Part shown: positions 18,148 to 28,209 of the stretch, piece by piece
How the letters are laid out: each line of letters opens with the position of its first letter
Numbering within the stretch: position 1 is the first letter of the stretch
NCBI RefSeq assembly: GCF_900231165.1
Contig: NZ_LT960614.1
Coordinates: 4,666,001-4,730,000, forward strand
Direction: 5' to 3'
Origin: Hartmannibacter diazotrophicus
GTDB lineage: Bacteria > Pseudomonadota > Alphaproteobacteria > Rhizobiales > Pleomorphomonadaceae
DNA length: 64,000 nucleotides
Notes under the pieces: model-generated
Database searches by the model: none
What the model was told of the DNA's origin: nothing
The model's input: only the letters and a program-made list of their open reading frames with translations
Translations under genes and position numbers: made by a program

Positions 18148-18932
18148 CACGTGCCCTCCCCGCCGGTCGGCGCCGCGTCTCCGCTCGTGCCGAGATAGGC
18201 CTCCTGCACGGCCCGGTTCGCCCGAATGTCCTCCGGCGCGCCTTCCGCGAGGACCCGTCCGCCGTCCATCACCGTGATGCGCCGGGCAAGCCGCATGACC
18301 ACATCCATGTTGTGCTCGATGAGGAGCACCGTCGTGCCCTTGGCGACCTCCTCGATGAGATCGCAGAACTCGCCGGCCTCGGCGTCCGAAAGCCCCTGCG
18401 TCGGCTCGTCGAGAACGAGCAGCCGGGGCTTCAGGGCCAGCCCCATCGCCACCTCCAGCAGCCGCTGGTGCCCGTAGGCGAGCACACCGGCCATCTCGCC
18501 GGCCCTTTCGCCGAGACCGACGGCCGCCAGCGCGTCCGCAACGCCCGACCGGATTGCCGCCGGCGTCGCATGGCCCCGCTGCCCCTCGATGCGGCCCTGC
18601 ACCGCGATGGCGACGTTTTCGGCCGCCGTCAGGCCTGGATAGATGTTGGTGATCTGGAAGGTATAGGCGATCCCGCGCCGCACGCGCTTGTAGGCGGGCA
18701 GGCGGGTGATGTCCTCGCCGTCGAAGAGGATCGTTCCGCTGTCGGGCAGGACGCGGCCGGAAACGAGCCCGACGAAGGTGGATTTCCCGGCACCATTCGG
18801 CCCGATGATCGCGCGGATTTCGCCGGCTTCGAGCTTGAAGTCGACACCATCCACCGCCGCGACACCGCCATAGTGCCTGTCAAGCAACCGGGTTTCGAGC
18901 AGCGGCGCCCGTTCCTCCGTCACGCCAGCCAT
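18147..18932 (-). CDS. livG: Branched-chain amino-acid-type ABC transporter ATPase LivG
   Basis: This 261-residue ABC ATPase has Walker A IGPNGAGKSTF, the LivG-type signature LAYGHQRLLEV in place of the usual LSGGQ, and Walker B LLVLDEPTQGLS. The chosen ATG at 18932 gives a normal N-terminus (MAGVTEERAPLLETRLLDR). The open frame runs much farther upstream but only as a shadow of livM. It overlaps the end of livM by 13 bases and the start of livF by one base or more, so the cluster is tightly coupled. Confidence 0.9.
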   Translation of the reverse strand: MAGVTEERAPLLETRLLDRHYGGVAAVDGVDFKLEAGEIRAIIGPNGAGKSTFVGLVSGRVLPDSGTILFDGEDITRLPAYKRVRRGIAYTFQITNIYPGLTAAENVAIAVQGRIEGQRGHATPAAIRSGVADALAAVGLGERAGEMAGVLAYGHQRLLEVAMGLALKPRLLVLDEPTQGLSDAEAGEFCDLIEEVAKGTTVLLIEHNMDVVMRLARRITVMDGGRVLAEGAPEDIRANRAVQEAYLGTSGDAAPTGGEGT

Positions 18933-19882
18933 GGCAGCCACCGTGATCTTAGCGAGCCGAGCAGCCCCTCGCGGAAGAAGAGCGTGAGGCCGATCAGCGC
19001 CAGACCGACCACCAGCAGGTAGGCGGTCGTCCACTCGCTGAGCCGGTCGATCAGAAAGGTCATCAGCGCGGTGCCGACGAGCGGCCCGAGCAGCGTCCCG
19101 GCCCCGCCAAGCAGGGTGAAGAGCAGCACCTCGATGGAGTACTGTACCGAGGCGAAGGTCGAACCGACATAGCCGAAAAGCAGCGCGTAGGCCGCGCCCG
19201 CCATACCGGCGATCGTGCCGGAGAGGACGAAGGCCTTGAGCTTGGCGCGCTCCACGTCGAAGCCCAGCATCCGGGTGCGGGCCTCGTTTTCCCGGATGGC
19301 AATGAGAACGCGGCCCATCGGGCTGCGCAGAATGATCACCGTCAAACCGAGGGCGAGAGCCAGAAGCCCGAGCGCCAGCCCATAGCGCGTCATCCCGTCC
19401 GTCAGGTCGAAGACATGGCCGCCGAGGTCGAAGCCGCGCGCAGACTTCGGCAGCGGCAGTCCCTGGTCGCCGCCAGTGAGGGAGGCGAACTGCAGGGTCG
19501 CGAGAAAGGCCGCCTGCCCGAACATCATCGTGACGATCATGAAGGAGATCCGCGCCGTCCTCAGCACGACAAGACCGGTCATGAGCGCCAGCGCGCTCGC
19601 CACCAGCACACCGCAGACGAAGGCGAGAGGCACGCAAAGACCCAAATGATACGCCGGCAAACCGGCCCCATAAATCCCGGCGGCGAAGAACATCGCATGC
19701 CCGAGGCTGAGGAGCCCCGTATAGCCGAGCAGCAGGTTGTAGCCGCAGGCAAAGACCGCCAGCACCATGATCCGCGTCATCGAGAGGACGAGATAGTCGC
19801 TGGCGATGAAGGGCAGCCCCGCGAGACTTGCGACGACGAGCACCAGCAGCAGAAGGTTTCGCGTGTCGGAAAGGCCCCTCAT
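18920..19882 (-). CDS. livM: Branched-chain amino-acid-type permease LivM
   Basis: This 320-residue inner-membrane permease has eight or more hydrophobic helices. LivM-family signatures include GYNLLLGYTGLLSLGHAMFF, IRENEARTRMLGFDV, the cytoplasmic EAA-like loop that contacts the ATPases, and LLGGAGTLLGPLVGTAL. The ATG at 19882 overlaps the livH stop in ATGA, so the two permease subunits are translationally coupled. The frame continues upstream across livH only as a shadow. Confidence 0.9.
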   Translation of the reverse strand: MRGLSDTRNLLLLVLVVASLAGLPFIASDYLVLSMTRIMVLAVFACGYNLLLGYTGLLSLGHAMFFAAGIYGAGLPAYHLGLCVPLAFVCGVLVASALALMTGLVVLRTARISFMIVTMMFGQAAFLATLQFASLTGGDQGLPLPKSARGFDLGGHVFDLTDGMTRYGLALGLLALALGLTVIILRSPMGRVLIAIRENEARTRMLGFDVERAKLKAFVLSGTIAGMAGAAYALLFGYVGSTFASVQYSIEVLLFTLLGGAGTLLGPLVGTALMTFLIDRLSEWTTAYLLVVGLALIGLTLFFREGLLGSLRSRWLPWLA

Positions 19883-20760
19883 GGCGCCGCCTTTCCGAAA
19901 AGCCCGTGCGGGCGCAGGACAAGGACCAGCGCGACGGCGAGGGTGGAGATGATCTTGGCAAGCGTCGGCGAGAAGAAGACCGACAGGATTCCGTCCGAAA
20001 GACCGATGATCAGCGCCGCGACCAGCGTGCCGCCGAGACTGCCGAGCCCGCCGATGATGACGACGGCAAAGGACATCAGCAGGATATCGCCGCCCATCAG
20101 ATAGTGCGCCTGGCGGATCGGCACGACCAGCACCGCCGCGAGCGCGGCCAGCCCCGCGCCGAAGGCGAAGACGAGGCCCTGCACCTTGCCGACCGAAATG
20201 CCGAAGGCCGTCGCGATCTCCGGGTCGAGCTGCGTTGCCCGCATCACGAGACCAAGCCTTGTGTGCCGCATGATCAGCCAGACGGCGGCGAGCAGGACGA
20301 GCGCCGCGCCGATGACGAAGAGCTTGTAGGAGGAATAGCCGAACCACGGCAGGCGCAGCGTATAGTGGAACGGCGGCACGACCGTGAGCGTATCCGGCCC
20401 GAAGCCCATCAGCGCGCCCTGCTGCACGACATAGAGCAGGCCGATGGTGGCGACGATGGTCGCCTGTGGGTCCTGAGCGATGGGCCGGAGCACAATCCGC
20501 TCGGCGCCATAGGCGAGAAGTCCGGCAACCAGCGGACCGCAGACGATGGCCGCGAGAAACCCTGCAACCGGCGGCCCCGGCACCATGCCGGCAACGACGG
20601 CCGCGACCATGGCACCCAGCATGAAGAACTCGCCATGGGCGACGTTGACGATCCGCATGACGCCGAAGACGAGCGACAGCCCGATCGCAGCCAGCGCCAG
20701 CACGGCCGATTGCACGAGCCCTTCGAGCGTGGCGAGGAGGAGATAGGGACCAAGACCCAT
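19879..20760 (-). CDS. livH: Branched-chain amino-acid-type permease LivH
   Basis: From the ATG at 20760 this permease has 293 residues. LivH signatures are AAIGLSLVFGVMRIVNVAHGEFFMLGA near the N-terminus (read in two parts), IRENE-like loop region MRATQLDPEIATAFGI, and IIGGLGSLGGTLVAA. It pairs with LivM to form the channel. An upstream ATG at 20823 would add 21 Pro/Gly-rich residues unlike the family, so it is not preferred. It leads the operon; the 138-base gap to the glutamate dehydrogenase gene must hold any promoter. No livK/binding-protein gene is found on either side. Confidence 0.88.
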   Translation of the reverse strand: MGLGPYLLLATLEGLVQSAVLALAAIGLSLVFGVMRIVNVAHGEFFMLGAMVAAVVAGMVPGPPVAGFLAAIVCGPLVAGLLAYGAERIVLRPIAQDPQATIVATIGLLYVVQQGALMGFGPDTLTVVPPFHYTLRLPWFGYSSYKLFVIGAALVLLAAVWLIMRHTRLGLVMRATQLDPEIATAFGISVGKVQGLVFAFGAGLAALAAVLVVPIRQAHYLMGGDILLMSFAVVIIGGLGSLGGTLVAALIIGLSDGILSVFFSPTLAKIISTLAVALVLVLRPHGLFGKAAP

Positions 20761-20898
20761 CAGGCGCCGGGCGTTCGCGGCGGCAGGACAAGGGTGCCCG
20801 CTCCCGCCGTTCGGATCAGGCATCCACCGGCGAGGGGCAGAAAGAGGGGGAGGCTCATTGGCTGCAAGGCGTTGAAATCTCCAACTGGTGCTCGCAGC

Positions 20899-23800
20899 CT
20901 ACCCCTCTCCCGCCAAATCCGACAAGAGGCCGGCGATGACCGTCAACCGCGCAACGGTCGGCGTGCCGCTGTCGAGGATCGCGGCAATGGTCGCCGTCGT
21001 GCGCTCCACGGACTTGCGGCGCATCTGGACCCACGCCTCGATATCCGTGCCGATGACGCTCGCCGCCGCCACCTGGCTGGCGATCCGCCGATGCGCGTCG
21101 GCGATCACCTGCCGGGCCCGGTCAAGCGCCAGACCGTCGTAATAGTCGCGGACCGCCAGTGTGCGGGCGAGTTCGTCGATCTGGCCGATCTTGAAATAGG
21201 CCGCGCTCTGGAACAGCGCCCCGGTCGCCACCGACAGCGGACGGGCGGCGGTTTCGGAAATGACGATCGCGTCCGGCGCACGCACTTCGATACCGATATC
21301 CGAAAGCCGGATGGCAAGGTTCTCCGGTACGCCCTGATCCGTGAGTTGCTTGCGGAAATCGGCCAGGCGGGTCGCGAATTCCGGCGGCAGACCGGCAAGG
21401 TCGACCGAATGACGGACCTCGGCAATGCCCGGACGGAAGCGCGCGATAAGGGCCGTCAGTTCCTCGTCGTGCGGCACATTGCGCAGGAACCATGTGGTCG
21501 CCCCGAGCAACATGTCCTGAACCCGGGCATAGAGATTGAGCTGCAGGGCGCCGTGGATCTTCGTGTCGAGAACATCGATCGCCCGATAGAGCGCATCGAG
21601 CTCGAACGACTCGCGAGCGGCCAGGAACGCCTTGGCGATTTCGCCAACGCCTGCACCCGTTTGGTCGGCCATGCGGACGATGAAGGTCGCCCCGCCCTGG
21701 TTGATCATGGCGTTGGCAAGCTGGGTCGCGATGATTTCACGCCGCAGGCGGTGAGCATCGATATCGGCAGCGAACGCATCGCGCATCGCTGGCGGGAAAT
21801 AGCGGTGAAGATCCTCGGCGAGATAATGATCGTCGGGAACGGCGGTGCCCAGAAGATCGTCGAAGAGCACGATCTTGGCATAGGCCAGGAGGACGGCGAT
21901 TTCCGGCCGCGTCAGCGGCTTGCCGTCCTTTTCGCGCTCCATGAGCGTCACTTCGTCGGGCAGCGTTTCGACGGCCCGGTCCAGCAGGTCCCGACCTTCG
22001 AGCACCTGCATCAGCCGGCGCTGGAAGCCGAAATCCTCGAAGCCCCGCCTTTCGGTCAGCGAGACGCTGAGCGTCTGGTGATAGTTGTTGGCAAGCACCA
22101 GCGCGGCGACATCCTCGGTCATGGAGGCGAGCAATTGATTGCGCGAGGGCATGTCGAGCCGCCCGTCCAGGACGGCCGGCCTCAGCGCGATCTTGATGTT
22201 GACCTCGACGTCGGAGGAGTTGACGCCGGCAGAATTGTCGATCGCGTCGGAATTGCAGCGCCCGCCGAGCAGGCTGAAGGCGATGCGCGCGCGCTGCGTC
22301 ATGCCGAGATTGGCGCCCTCGCCCACGACCTTGACCCTGAGGTCGGCCGGCACGACGCGGATCGCGTCGTTGGCCCTGTCGCCGACGTCCGCGTCGCTCT
22401 CGCCGGGCCCCCGCACATAGGTGCCGATGCCGCCGAACCAGAGCAGATCCGCCGGTGCGCGCAGGATCGCCTTGATCAGCTCTTGCGGCGTGGCCCGCGC
22501 CCTCGCGAGCCCGAGCGCCTCCTGCGCTTCGGGCGACAGCGCAATCGACTTCGAGGAGCGCGAGAAGACGCCGCCGCCTTTTGAGATCAGCGACGCGTCA
22601 TAGTCCTTCCAGCTCGACCGGGGCAGCGCGAACATCCGCTGCCGCTCGGCGAAGGAGACGGCAGGATCCGGGTCCGGATCGATGAAGATGTCGCGATGGT
22701 CGAAGGCCGCGACGAGCTTGATCGCTGGCGACAGCAGCATGCCGTTGCCGAAGACGTCACCCGACATGTCGCCGACACCGACGACCGTGAACGGGGTCGT
22801 CTGGATATCGACGTCCATCTCGCGGAAGTGGCGCTTGACCGCCTCCCAGGCGCCGCGCGCCGTGATGCCCATCTTCTTGTGATCGTAGCCCGCCGAGCCG
22901 CCGGAGGCGAAGGCGTCGGAAAGCCAGAACCCGTGCCCGTCCGAAATGCCGTTGGCGGTGTCGGAGAAGGTCGCCGTGCCCTTGTCGGCAGCGACGACGA
23001 GATAGGGATCGTCCCCGTCATGGCGCACGGTGTCGGCCGGCGGAACGATCTCCTGGCCCTCGATATTGTCGGTGAGCGCCAGCATGGTGGAAACGAAGAG
23101 CTTGTAGGCCGCCGTGCCTTCGGCGAAGACCTCGTCGCGGCTGCCGCCCTCCGGCAGCCACTTCGGGAAGAAGCCGCCCTTGGCGCCGACGGGCACGATG
23201 ACCGCATTCTTCACCTGCTGCGCCTTGACGAGGCCGAGCACCTCGGTGCGGAAGTCCTGCGGCCGGTCGGACCAGCGCAGGCCGCCACGGGCCACCTTGC
23301 CGAAGCGCAGGTGCACACCCTCCACACGCGGGGAGTAGACCCAGATCTCGGCAAAGGGGCGCGGCGCCGGCAGGCCTTCGACCTTATGCGGATCGAACTT
23401 GAACGCGATGACCTCGCTCGGCTGCCCGTCCTCTCCGCTCTGGAAGAAGGTGGTGCGGTTGGCGGCAAGGATAAGCCCCATGAACCGGCGCAGGATCGTG
23501 TCATCGTCAAGGCTGGAGACGTTTTCCAGCGCCGCCTCGATCTGCTCGACGACTTCGGCCTCTTTCGTCTCCCGGTTTCCCTTCAGCGCCGGATCGAAGC
23601 GCGTCGTGAACAAGGTCACAATGAGCTCGGTGATCTCGGGGTGGCGGATCAGCGTCTCCGCCATGTAGGACTGGGAATAGGAAATCCGCGCCTGCTGCAG
23701 ATAGCGCGACAGCGCCCTCAGCATGGCGATCTCGCGCCAGCCGAGCCCAGCCGCGAGAGCCAGGCCGTTGAGCGGGTCGTTCTCCGCCTTGCGGAACCAG

Positions 23801-25725
23801 ACCATCAGCATCAGCGCGCGGAGCGTCTCGGCGAGCGCGTCGAGATCGACCGGCCGGTTGCCGAACCGCGTCAGCGTCATGTCATGCAGGACGACCGGCG
23901 GATGGCCCGCCGGCTGGATGTCGTAGGTCTGCTCCTCGATCACCTCGAAGCCGAAATTCTCCAGCACCGGCACCCGCCGGGTCAGCGGCACGGGGCTGCC
24001 CTGCTGGAAAAGCTTCAGCGTGCAGCTGTCGCCGCCGAGGTCCGCGTGGCGGCCGAAGGTGATGGAAACCGGGTTGGTCTCCGAGAGACGCTCGATGCGC
24101 ACCATGTCGTCGAGAGCGATCTGCGGAGAATAGGTCTCGCGATACCCGACGGAGAAGGCCGAGCCATAGTTGCCGGAAAAGGCGAGAGCCCGCTCGTGCG
24201 CATAGCGGTCGCGCAGGAGGTCCTCCAGCTTGTCTTCCCAGGTCCTGACGATCTCGGTGACGGCGGCCTCGAGATCCGCCTGCGGGACCTGAGGCGTCTT
24301 GCCTTCATAGCGCCCGATGATGATGTGGACGCGGGCGAGCGAGCCCTCCGGGAAGGAGGGATAGTAGGCCGACACCCGGCCGCCGTAGACGTCCTTCATG
24401 TAGTTGCCGATGCGCCAGCGCACGTCGCTGTCGTAGCGGTCGCGCGGCACATAGACGAGGAGCGAGACGAAACGGTCGAACTTGTCCGGCCGCGCCAGCA
24501 CGCGGATGCGCGGCCGTTCGTCGAGGCCGAGGATCGCCAGCGCGAACTCGTAGAGAAGATCGGGATCGATCTGGAAAAGCTCGTCGCGAGGGTAGTTTTC
24601 AAGCACGTTGGCAAGCGTCTTGCCAGAATGGCCTTGCGGGTCGAATCCGGCCCGCTCCATCACCGCATCGACCTTGCGTCTCAGATACGGAATCCGCTTC
24701 GGTGACAGCGTATAGGCCGTCGCCGTGAAGAGACCGACCAAACGCGTCTCGCCGACGAGCTTGCCGTCTTCCGTGTAGCGCTTGATGCCGATGCAATCGA
24801 GGTGAACGCGCCGGTGGACCTTCGAGCGGACATTCGCCTTCACGACGATCAGCGCTTCCGGCTTCATCATGAAGTCGCGAATTTCCGCCGTCACCTGCAC
24901 GAACTCGCGGCCCCGCCTCAGCACCTTCACATGAGGATCGGCAAGGACGCCGAGCCCGGTCTCGTCGCTGTGCAGAATGCGATGGTCCTCGCCTTCTTCA
25001 AGCGCGATGTCGTAGTTGCGAAGGCCGAGGAAGATGAAATTGTCGGCATTGAGCCATTCCAGGAAGGCGACGGCCTCTTCCACCTCCTCCTTCGGCAAGG
25101 GCGGCGGACTGTAGCGGTAGACCGTGACCGCCTCGGCAACGGCCCGTCGCATGCGCGGCCAGTCTTCCACGGCCCGGCGCACGTCGGTGAGGACCTCGCC
25201 GAGTTTCTCGGCAAGATCGGTCCGCGCCTCCTTGCCCGACAGGCGCGTCACATGAACGTGGATGACGCTTTCGGACAGGCCGCCCTCTTCCTTGGCCGCG
25301 CCGCTGCCGATCTTTTTCAGCACGCCGTCGGCGTCCCGCCCGACCTCCACGACCGGATGCAGCAGGAGCTTCACCTCCATGCCGAATTCCTGCAGCGCGT
25401 GCATGACGGAATCGACCAGAAAGGCCATGTTGTCGTTGATGATCTCGACGACGGTGATCGGCCGGTGGCTGCCGTCGGCCTTGTTCGGCTCCGGATCGAA
25501 GACGGTGACGATGGCCTCGCCGCGCTCGCGCCGCGCCAGGCGGGAGAGAACATCCCTTGCCAGCGCCGCCAGTTCCTCGGACGAATAGCCGACGAGATCC
25601 TCGGCCGCTGCGCGCTTGTAGAGGAGCCCGGCAAGATAGGCCGCATCCGGATTGCCGGCCACCTCCTCGCGGTTGAGAACCTCGGATACCAACCGTTCCT
25701 TTTCGGCGGCGAAGGTCTGCGGCAT
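20899..25725 (-). CDS. Large NAD-dependent glutamate dehydrogenase (GDH-180 class)
   Basis: This 1608-residue enzyme deaminates glutamate to 2-oxoglutarate and ammonia with NAD. It has the length and layout of the GDH-180 class: a long N-terminal ACT-like regulatory half, then the catalytic core with RGGLRWSDR and VKNAVIVPVGAKGGFFPK carrying the conserved active-site Lys, followed by PYLVVAADKGTATFSDTAN and a C-terminal helical part. GGGGAG lies about seven bases before the ATG. In alphaproteobacteria such enzymes are called GdhB or GdhZ. It feeds carbon from glutamate into the TCA cycle and releases ammonium, relevant in a diazotroph. Monocistronic, preceding livH. Confidence 0.95.
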   Translation of the reverse strand: MPQTFAAEKERLVSEVLNREEVAGNPDAAYLAGLLYKRAAAEDLVGYSSEELAALARDVLSRLARRERGEAIVTVFDPEPNKADGSHRPITVVEIINDNMAFLVDSVMHALQEFGMEVKLLLHPVVEVGRDADGVLKKIGSGAAKEEGGLSESVIHVHVTRLSGKEARTDLAEKLGEVLTDVRRAVEDWPRMRRAVAEAVTVYRYSPPPLPKEEVEEAVAFLEWLNADNFIFLGLRNYDIALEEGEDHRILHSDETGLGVLADPHVKVLRRGREFVQVTAEIRDFMMKPEALIVVKANVRSKVHRRVHLDCIGIKRYTEDGKLVGETRLVGLFTATAYTLSPKRIPYLRRKVDAVMERAGFDPQGHSGKTLANVLENYPRDELFQIDPDLLYEFALAILGLDERPRIRVLARPDKFDRFVSLLVYVPRDRYDSDVRWRIGNYMKDVYGGRVSAYYPSFPEGSLARVHIIIGRYEGKTPQVPQADLEAAVTEIVRTWEDKLEDLLRDRYAHERALAFSGNYGSAFSVGYRETYSPQIALDDMVRIERLSETNPVSITFGRHADLGGDSCTLKLFQQGSPVPLTRRVPVLENFGFEVIEEQTYDIQPAGHPPVVLHDMTLTRFGNRPVDLDALAETLRALMLMVWFRKAENDPLNGLALAAGLGWREIAMLRALSRYLQQARISYSQSYMAETLIRHPEITELIVTLFTTRFDPALKGNRETKEAEVVEQIEAALENVSSLDDDTILRRFMGLILAANRTTFFQSGEDGQPSEVIAFKFDPHKVEGLPAPRPFAEIWVYSPRVEGVHLRFGKVARGGLRWSDRPQDFRTEVLGLVKAQQVKNAVIVPVGAKGGFFPKWLPEGGSRDEVFAEGTAAYKLFVSTMLALTDNIEGQEIVPPADTVRHDGDDPYLVVAADKGTATFSDTANGISDGHGFWLSDAFASGGSAGYDHKKMGITARGAWEAVKRHFREMDVDIQTTPFTVVGVGDMSGDVFGNGMLLSPAIKLVAAFDHRDIFIDPDPDPAVSFAERQRMFALPRSSWKDYDASLISKGGGVFSRSSKSIALSPEAQEALGLARARATPQELIKAILRAPADLLWFGGIGTYVRGPGESDADVGDRANDAIRVVPADLRVKVVGEGANLGMTQRARIAFSLLGGRCNSDAIDNSAGVNSSDVEVNIKIALRPAVLDGRLDMPSRNQLLASMTEDVAALVLANNYHQTLSVSLTERRGFEDFGFQRRLMQVLEGRDLLDRAVETLPDEVTLMEREKDGKPLTRPEIAVLLAYAKIVLFDDLLGTAVPDDHYLAEDLHRYFPPAMRDAFAADIDAHRLRREIIATQLANAMINQGGATFIVRMADQTGAGVGEIAKAFLAARESFELDALYRAIDVLDTKIHGALQLNLYARVQDMLLGATTWFLRNVPHDEELTALIARFRPGIAEVRHSVDLAGLPPEFATRLADFRKQLTDQGVPENLAIRLSDIGIEVRAPDAIVISETAARPLSVATGALFQSAAYFKIGQIDELARTLAVRDYYDGLALDRARQVIADAHRRIASQVAAASVIGTDIEAWVQMRRKSVERTTATIAAILDSGTPTVARLTVIAGLLSDLAGEG

Positions 25726-25946
25726 CGATCTCTCCCCTTGGTCCTTGGCCGGCGGAAACCGGCATGCCCGGGTTATCAGTTCTGTGTGACGCTTGGCAGG
25801 TAGTATCTGAATGGGCAGGGATTAAGAAATAGGATCAGGCCCCTGGCAAAACGGGGCGCACTTCTTCGTGACGCATGACATCAGGCCCGATTCCCTCCCC
25901 GAAGCCCCGCAACGAGGATCGCATCAGCCTATCCACTTCACCGCCC

Positions 25947-25982
25947 CAAAACAATCGGGGGCGCAGCCTGCGCCACGCCCCC
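25947..25982 (-). terminator. Intrinsic terminator of ppa
   Basis: On the minus strand, GGGGGCG/CGCCCCC arms (25957-25982) enclose a twelve-base loop and are followed by GATTGTTTTG. It begins about 30 bases after the ppa stop codon. Confidence 0.65.
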
Positions 25983-26011
25983 GTCAACGAACGGCATTCA
26001 GCCAGAGGGGT

Positions 26012-26545
26012 TCAGCCCTTGGACTTGGCGTTCTCGACCGCCTGCATGATCAGGCCGCGCGCTTCTTCCGCATCGCCCCAGCGCAAAACCTTGACCCACT
26101 TGCCGGGCTCCAGGTCCTTGTAGTGCTCGAAGAAATGCTCGATCTGCTTCAGCGTGATCTCCGGAAGGTCGGTGTGGTTCGTGACCTTCTCGTAGCGCTT
26201 CGTCAGCTTGGTGGCAGGAACGGCGATGATCTTCTCGTCGATGCCGGCCTCGTCCTCCATCATGAGCACGCCGATCGGACGACAGTTCATGATCGCGCCG
26301 GGAATGATCGCCCGCGTGTTGACGATCACCACGTCGATCGGGTCGCCGTCGTCGGAAAGCGTATGCGGCACGAAGCCGTAATTGCCCGGGTAGCGCATGG
26401 ACGTATAGAGGAAGCGGTCGACGTACATCGCACCGGCTTCCTTGTCCATTTCGTACTTGATCGGTTCGCCGCCCAGCGGCACCTCGATGATGACGTTGAT
26501 ATCGTGCGGCGGGTTTTTTCCGATCGGCACGGCGTCGATGCGCAT
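26012..26545 (-). CDS. ppa: Inorganic pyrophosphatase
   Basis: This 177-residue family I cytoplasmic pyrophosphatase hydrolyses pyrophosphate to two phosphates and so pulls biosynthetic reactions forward. The signature [12 protein letters not shown] carries the metal-binding Asp residues. YEMDKEAG-type residues near the N-terminus, and the YGFVPHT segment, match the family. Length is normal. GGAGAG lies five bases before the ATG, and an intrinsic terminator follows, so it is probably a single-gene transcript. Confidence 0.95.
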   Translation of the reverse strand: MRIDAVPIGKNPPHDINVIIEVPLGGEPIKYEMDKEAGAMYVDRFLYTSMRYPGNYGFVPHTLSDDGDPIDVVIVNTRAIIPGAIMNCRPIGVLMMEDEAGIDEKIIAVPATKLTKRYEKVTNHTDLPEITLKQIEHFFEHYKDLEPGKWVKVLRWGDAEEARGLIMQAVENAKSKG

Positions 26546-26774
26546 GTCGTCTCTCCAAATTGCTGTCGGTGCAATGTTTGTCAGGCTGGATCCCGGTCAT
26601 GAGTCCGGGAAAGGGTTTCTGGCAGAACCCGCTCCCCCGTCTCGCCCTACCGCTCGCAGCGGCGGAAATCCCGCCATCCACCCGAAAAAGATGCGACACG
26701 TCTTTAGCCGCATTGGCGCGCCAAGCGCAAGTGGCCCTTTGTGCAACGCAGCATGGCCGACGCCCGGGTCCGGC

Positions 26775-27386
26775 TCACATGGCGAGGGCCGCCTGGACGG
26801 ACGGCCGGTCGGACATGCGCCTGAAATGATCGTGCAGCTTTGGGAAATCAGCGATATCGACACCGTCGACCTTGGTCCAGGAACAGATGACGAAGAGATA
26901 AGGGTCGGCCACGCTGAAGGTCTCGCCCATCACCCAGGGACCCGCGAACATCGTCTCTTCGATCTGCCTGCAGCCGTCCGCGATATTGCCGGGAACCCGT
27001 CGCTGCATGTCGTCGAACGAGCTTTGTTCATCGGCCCAGCGCGATCCGCGCATGCGATGCGCGTGAGCGACATGAACGGTCGAGCACAGGAAGGCATTGA
27101 AGGACTGCAACGTTGCAAGGGCGAAGGGATCGTCGAACGGCGCGAGCTTCTTGTCCGGGGCAAGCTGCGCCAGATAGATCAGGATCGCCGGCGTTTCCGT
27201 CAGGATTCCCCGGTCCGTCTTCAGCGCCGGCACGCGGCCTTTGGGATTGAGCGCCAGAAACTCGGGTTTGCGTTGATCGCCGGCGGGCAGGTTCACGACA
27301 TAAACGTCATGCTCCAGTTCCGCCTCCTTCAGCGTGATCAGCGAGGCCAGTGAACAGGCGTCTTTCCAGTGAAACAGCGTCAGCAT
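26775..27386 (-). CDS. Glutathione S-transferase family protein
   Basis: From the ATG at 27386, preceded by AGGA at a good distance, the protein has 203 residues. The N-terminal thioredoxin-like part starts MLTLFHWKDACSLASLITL, with an N-terminal CS pair as in beta-class enzymes, and has NPKGRVPALKTD and LTETPAILIYLA (glutathione-binding Glu/Thr). The C-terminal helical domain has VADPYLFVICSW. It probably conjugates or reduces small electrophiles with glutathione; the substrate is unknown. A longer frame start at 27443 adds unlike residues. Confidence 0.87.
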   Translation of the reverse strand: MLTLFHWKDACSLASLITLKEAELEHDVYVVNLPAGDQRKPEFLALNPKGRVPALKTDRGILTETPAILIYLAQLAPDKKLAPFDDPFALATLQSFNAFLCSTVHVAHAHRMRGSRWADEQSSFDDMQRRVPGNIADGCRQIEETMFAGPWVMGETFSVADPYLFVICSWTKVDGVDIADFPKLHDHFRRMSDRPSVQAALAM

Positions 27387-27539
27387 CTCGATCCTGGGGC
27401 TGGGCAGGGGATGGATGGCCATTGCGCGAGCGGAACCCGGCAAATTTGGCCGAATATATTGAATGAAGAGAGGACTTGGAAGGAATTGGCGCCGCCTGCA
27501 GGAACGGACCAGGCCCCGGGAACCGGTTCGCCGGATGCC

Positions 27540-28052
27540 CTAGCCGAGATCCCAGCCGAAGACGACGACCGGGAGAATCTGATCGCCGATCCGCTCGCCC
27601 GTCTCCACCAGTGGCTTGCCACCGAGCCGACGATAGAAGCCCATCGCCACGTCGTTGGCCTGCAGCGCGCGCACGGCAAGGCCCTTCAGCCGCATGTCGT
27701 CCAGCATGCTGCGGGCCGTCTGGAACAGGCGGCGGCCAAGGCCGATGCCCTGGTATTCTGGCCTGAGATAGATTTCGTAGATTTCGCCGCGATGCGGCAG
27801 CGAACGCATGCGGCTCGGGCCCAGCGTCGCGTAGCCGACCACGTGGCCGTCGACTTCCAGCACGATGATCGCAACCTTGCGCCTCAGCGCCCGCTGCCAC
27901 CACACCGGACCGCGCCGTTCCACCATGCGTTCCAGATCGAGACCGGGAAGGACGCCGCGATAGGCGTTGCGCCAGGCAAGGTCGTGAACCTCGGCGATCG
28001 CCGGGGCATCCTGCAGTCTCGCCCGCCTGATATCGATGGACATCGTGCTCAT
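27540..28052 (-). CDS. GNAT-family N-acetyltransferase
   Basis: This 170-residue protein has the GNAT fold. The acetyl-CoA pyrophosphate loop is PEYQGIGLGRRLFQ (Q/R-x-x-G-x-G/A), followed by the motif-B-like NDVAMGFYRRLGG. The N-terminal RRARLQDAPAIAEVHDLAWR is typical of the family. The acceptor (protein N-terminus, amine or antibiotic) cannot be told. An internal ATG at 28043 is an alternative start. It stands alone, transcribed towards the glutathione transferase gene. Confidence 0.85.
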   Translation of the reverse strand: MSTMSIDIRRARLQDAPAIAEVHDLAWRNAYRGVLPGLDLERMVERRGPVWWQRALRRKVAIIVLEVDGHVVGYATLGPSRMRSLPHRGEIYEIYLRPEYQGIGLGRRLFQTARSMLDDMRLKGLAVRALQANDVAMGFYRRLGGKPLVETGERIGDQILPVVVFGWDLG

Positions 28053-28209
28053 GAATCAAGAGTAACCGCACTTGAGACAGGGCGAAAGTCTGTTTGCGCG
28101 ACCCTGACGGAAAATTCACATGCGCTCACGAACCGCTGACGGGCCGCGGCGCCCGGACGCCGAACCGCCCCGGTCAAGCCGTGGAATCGATTGACGAAAT
28201 GTTGCTGGA

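Noticed and set aside
19828-24705. Long plus-strand frames over liv and glutamate dehydrogenase genes
   Set aside because: Antisense shadows. The minus-strand genes have clear family motifs and the plus frames have none.
20899-25725. Several separate genes instead of one long dehydrogenase
   Set aside because: One uninterrupted 1608-codon frame matches the length and motif order of GDH-180 enzymes.
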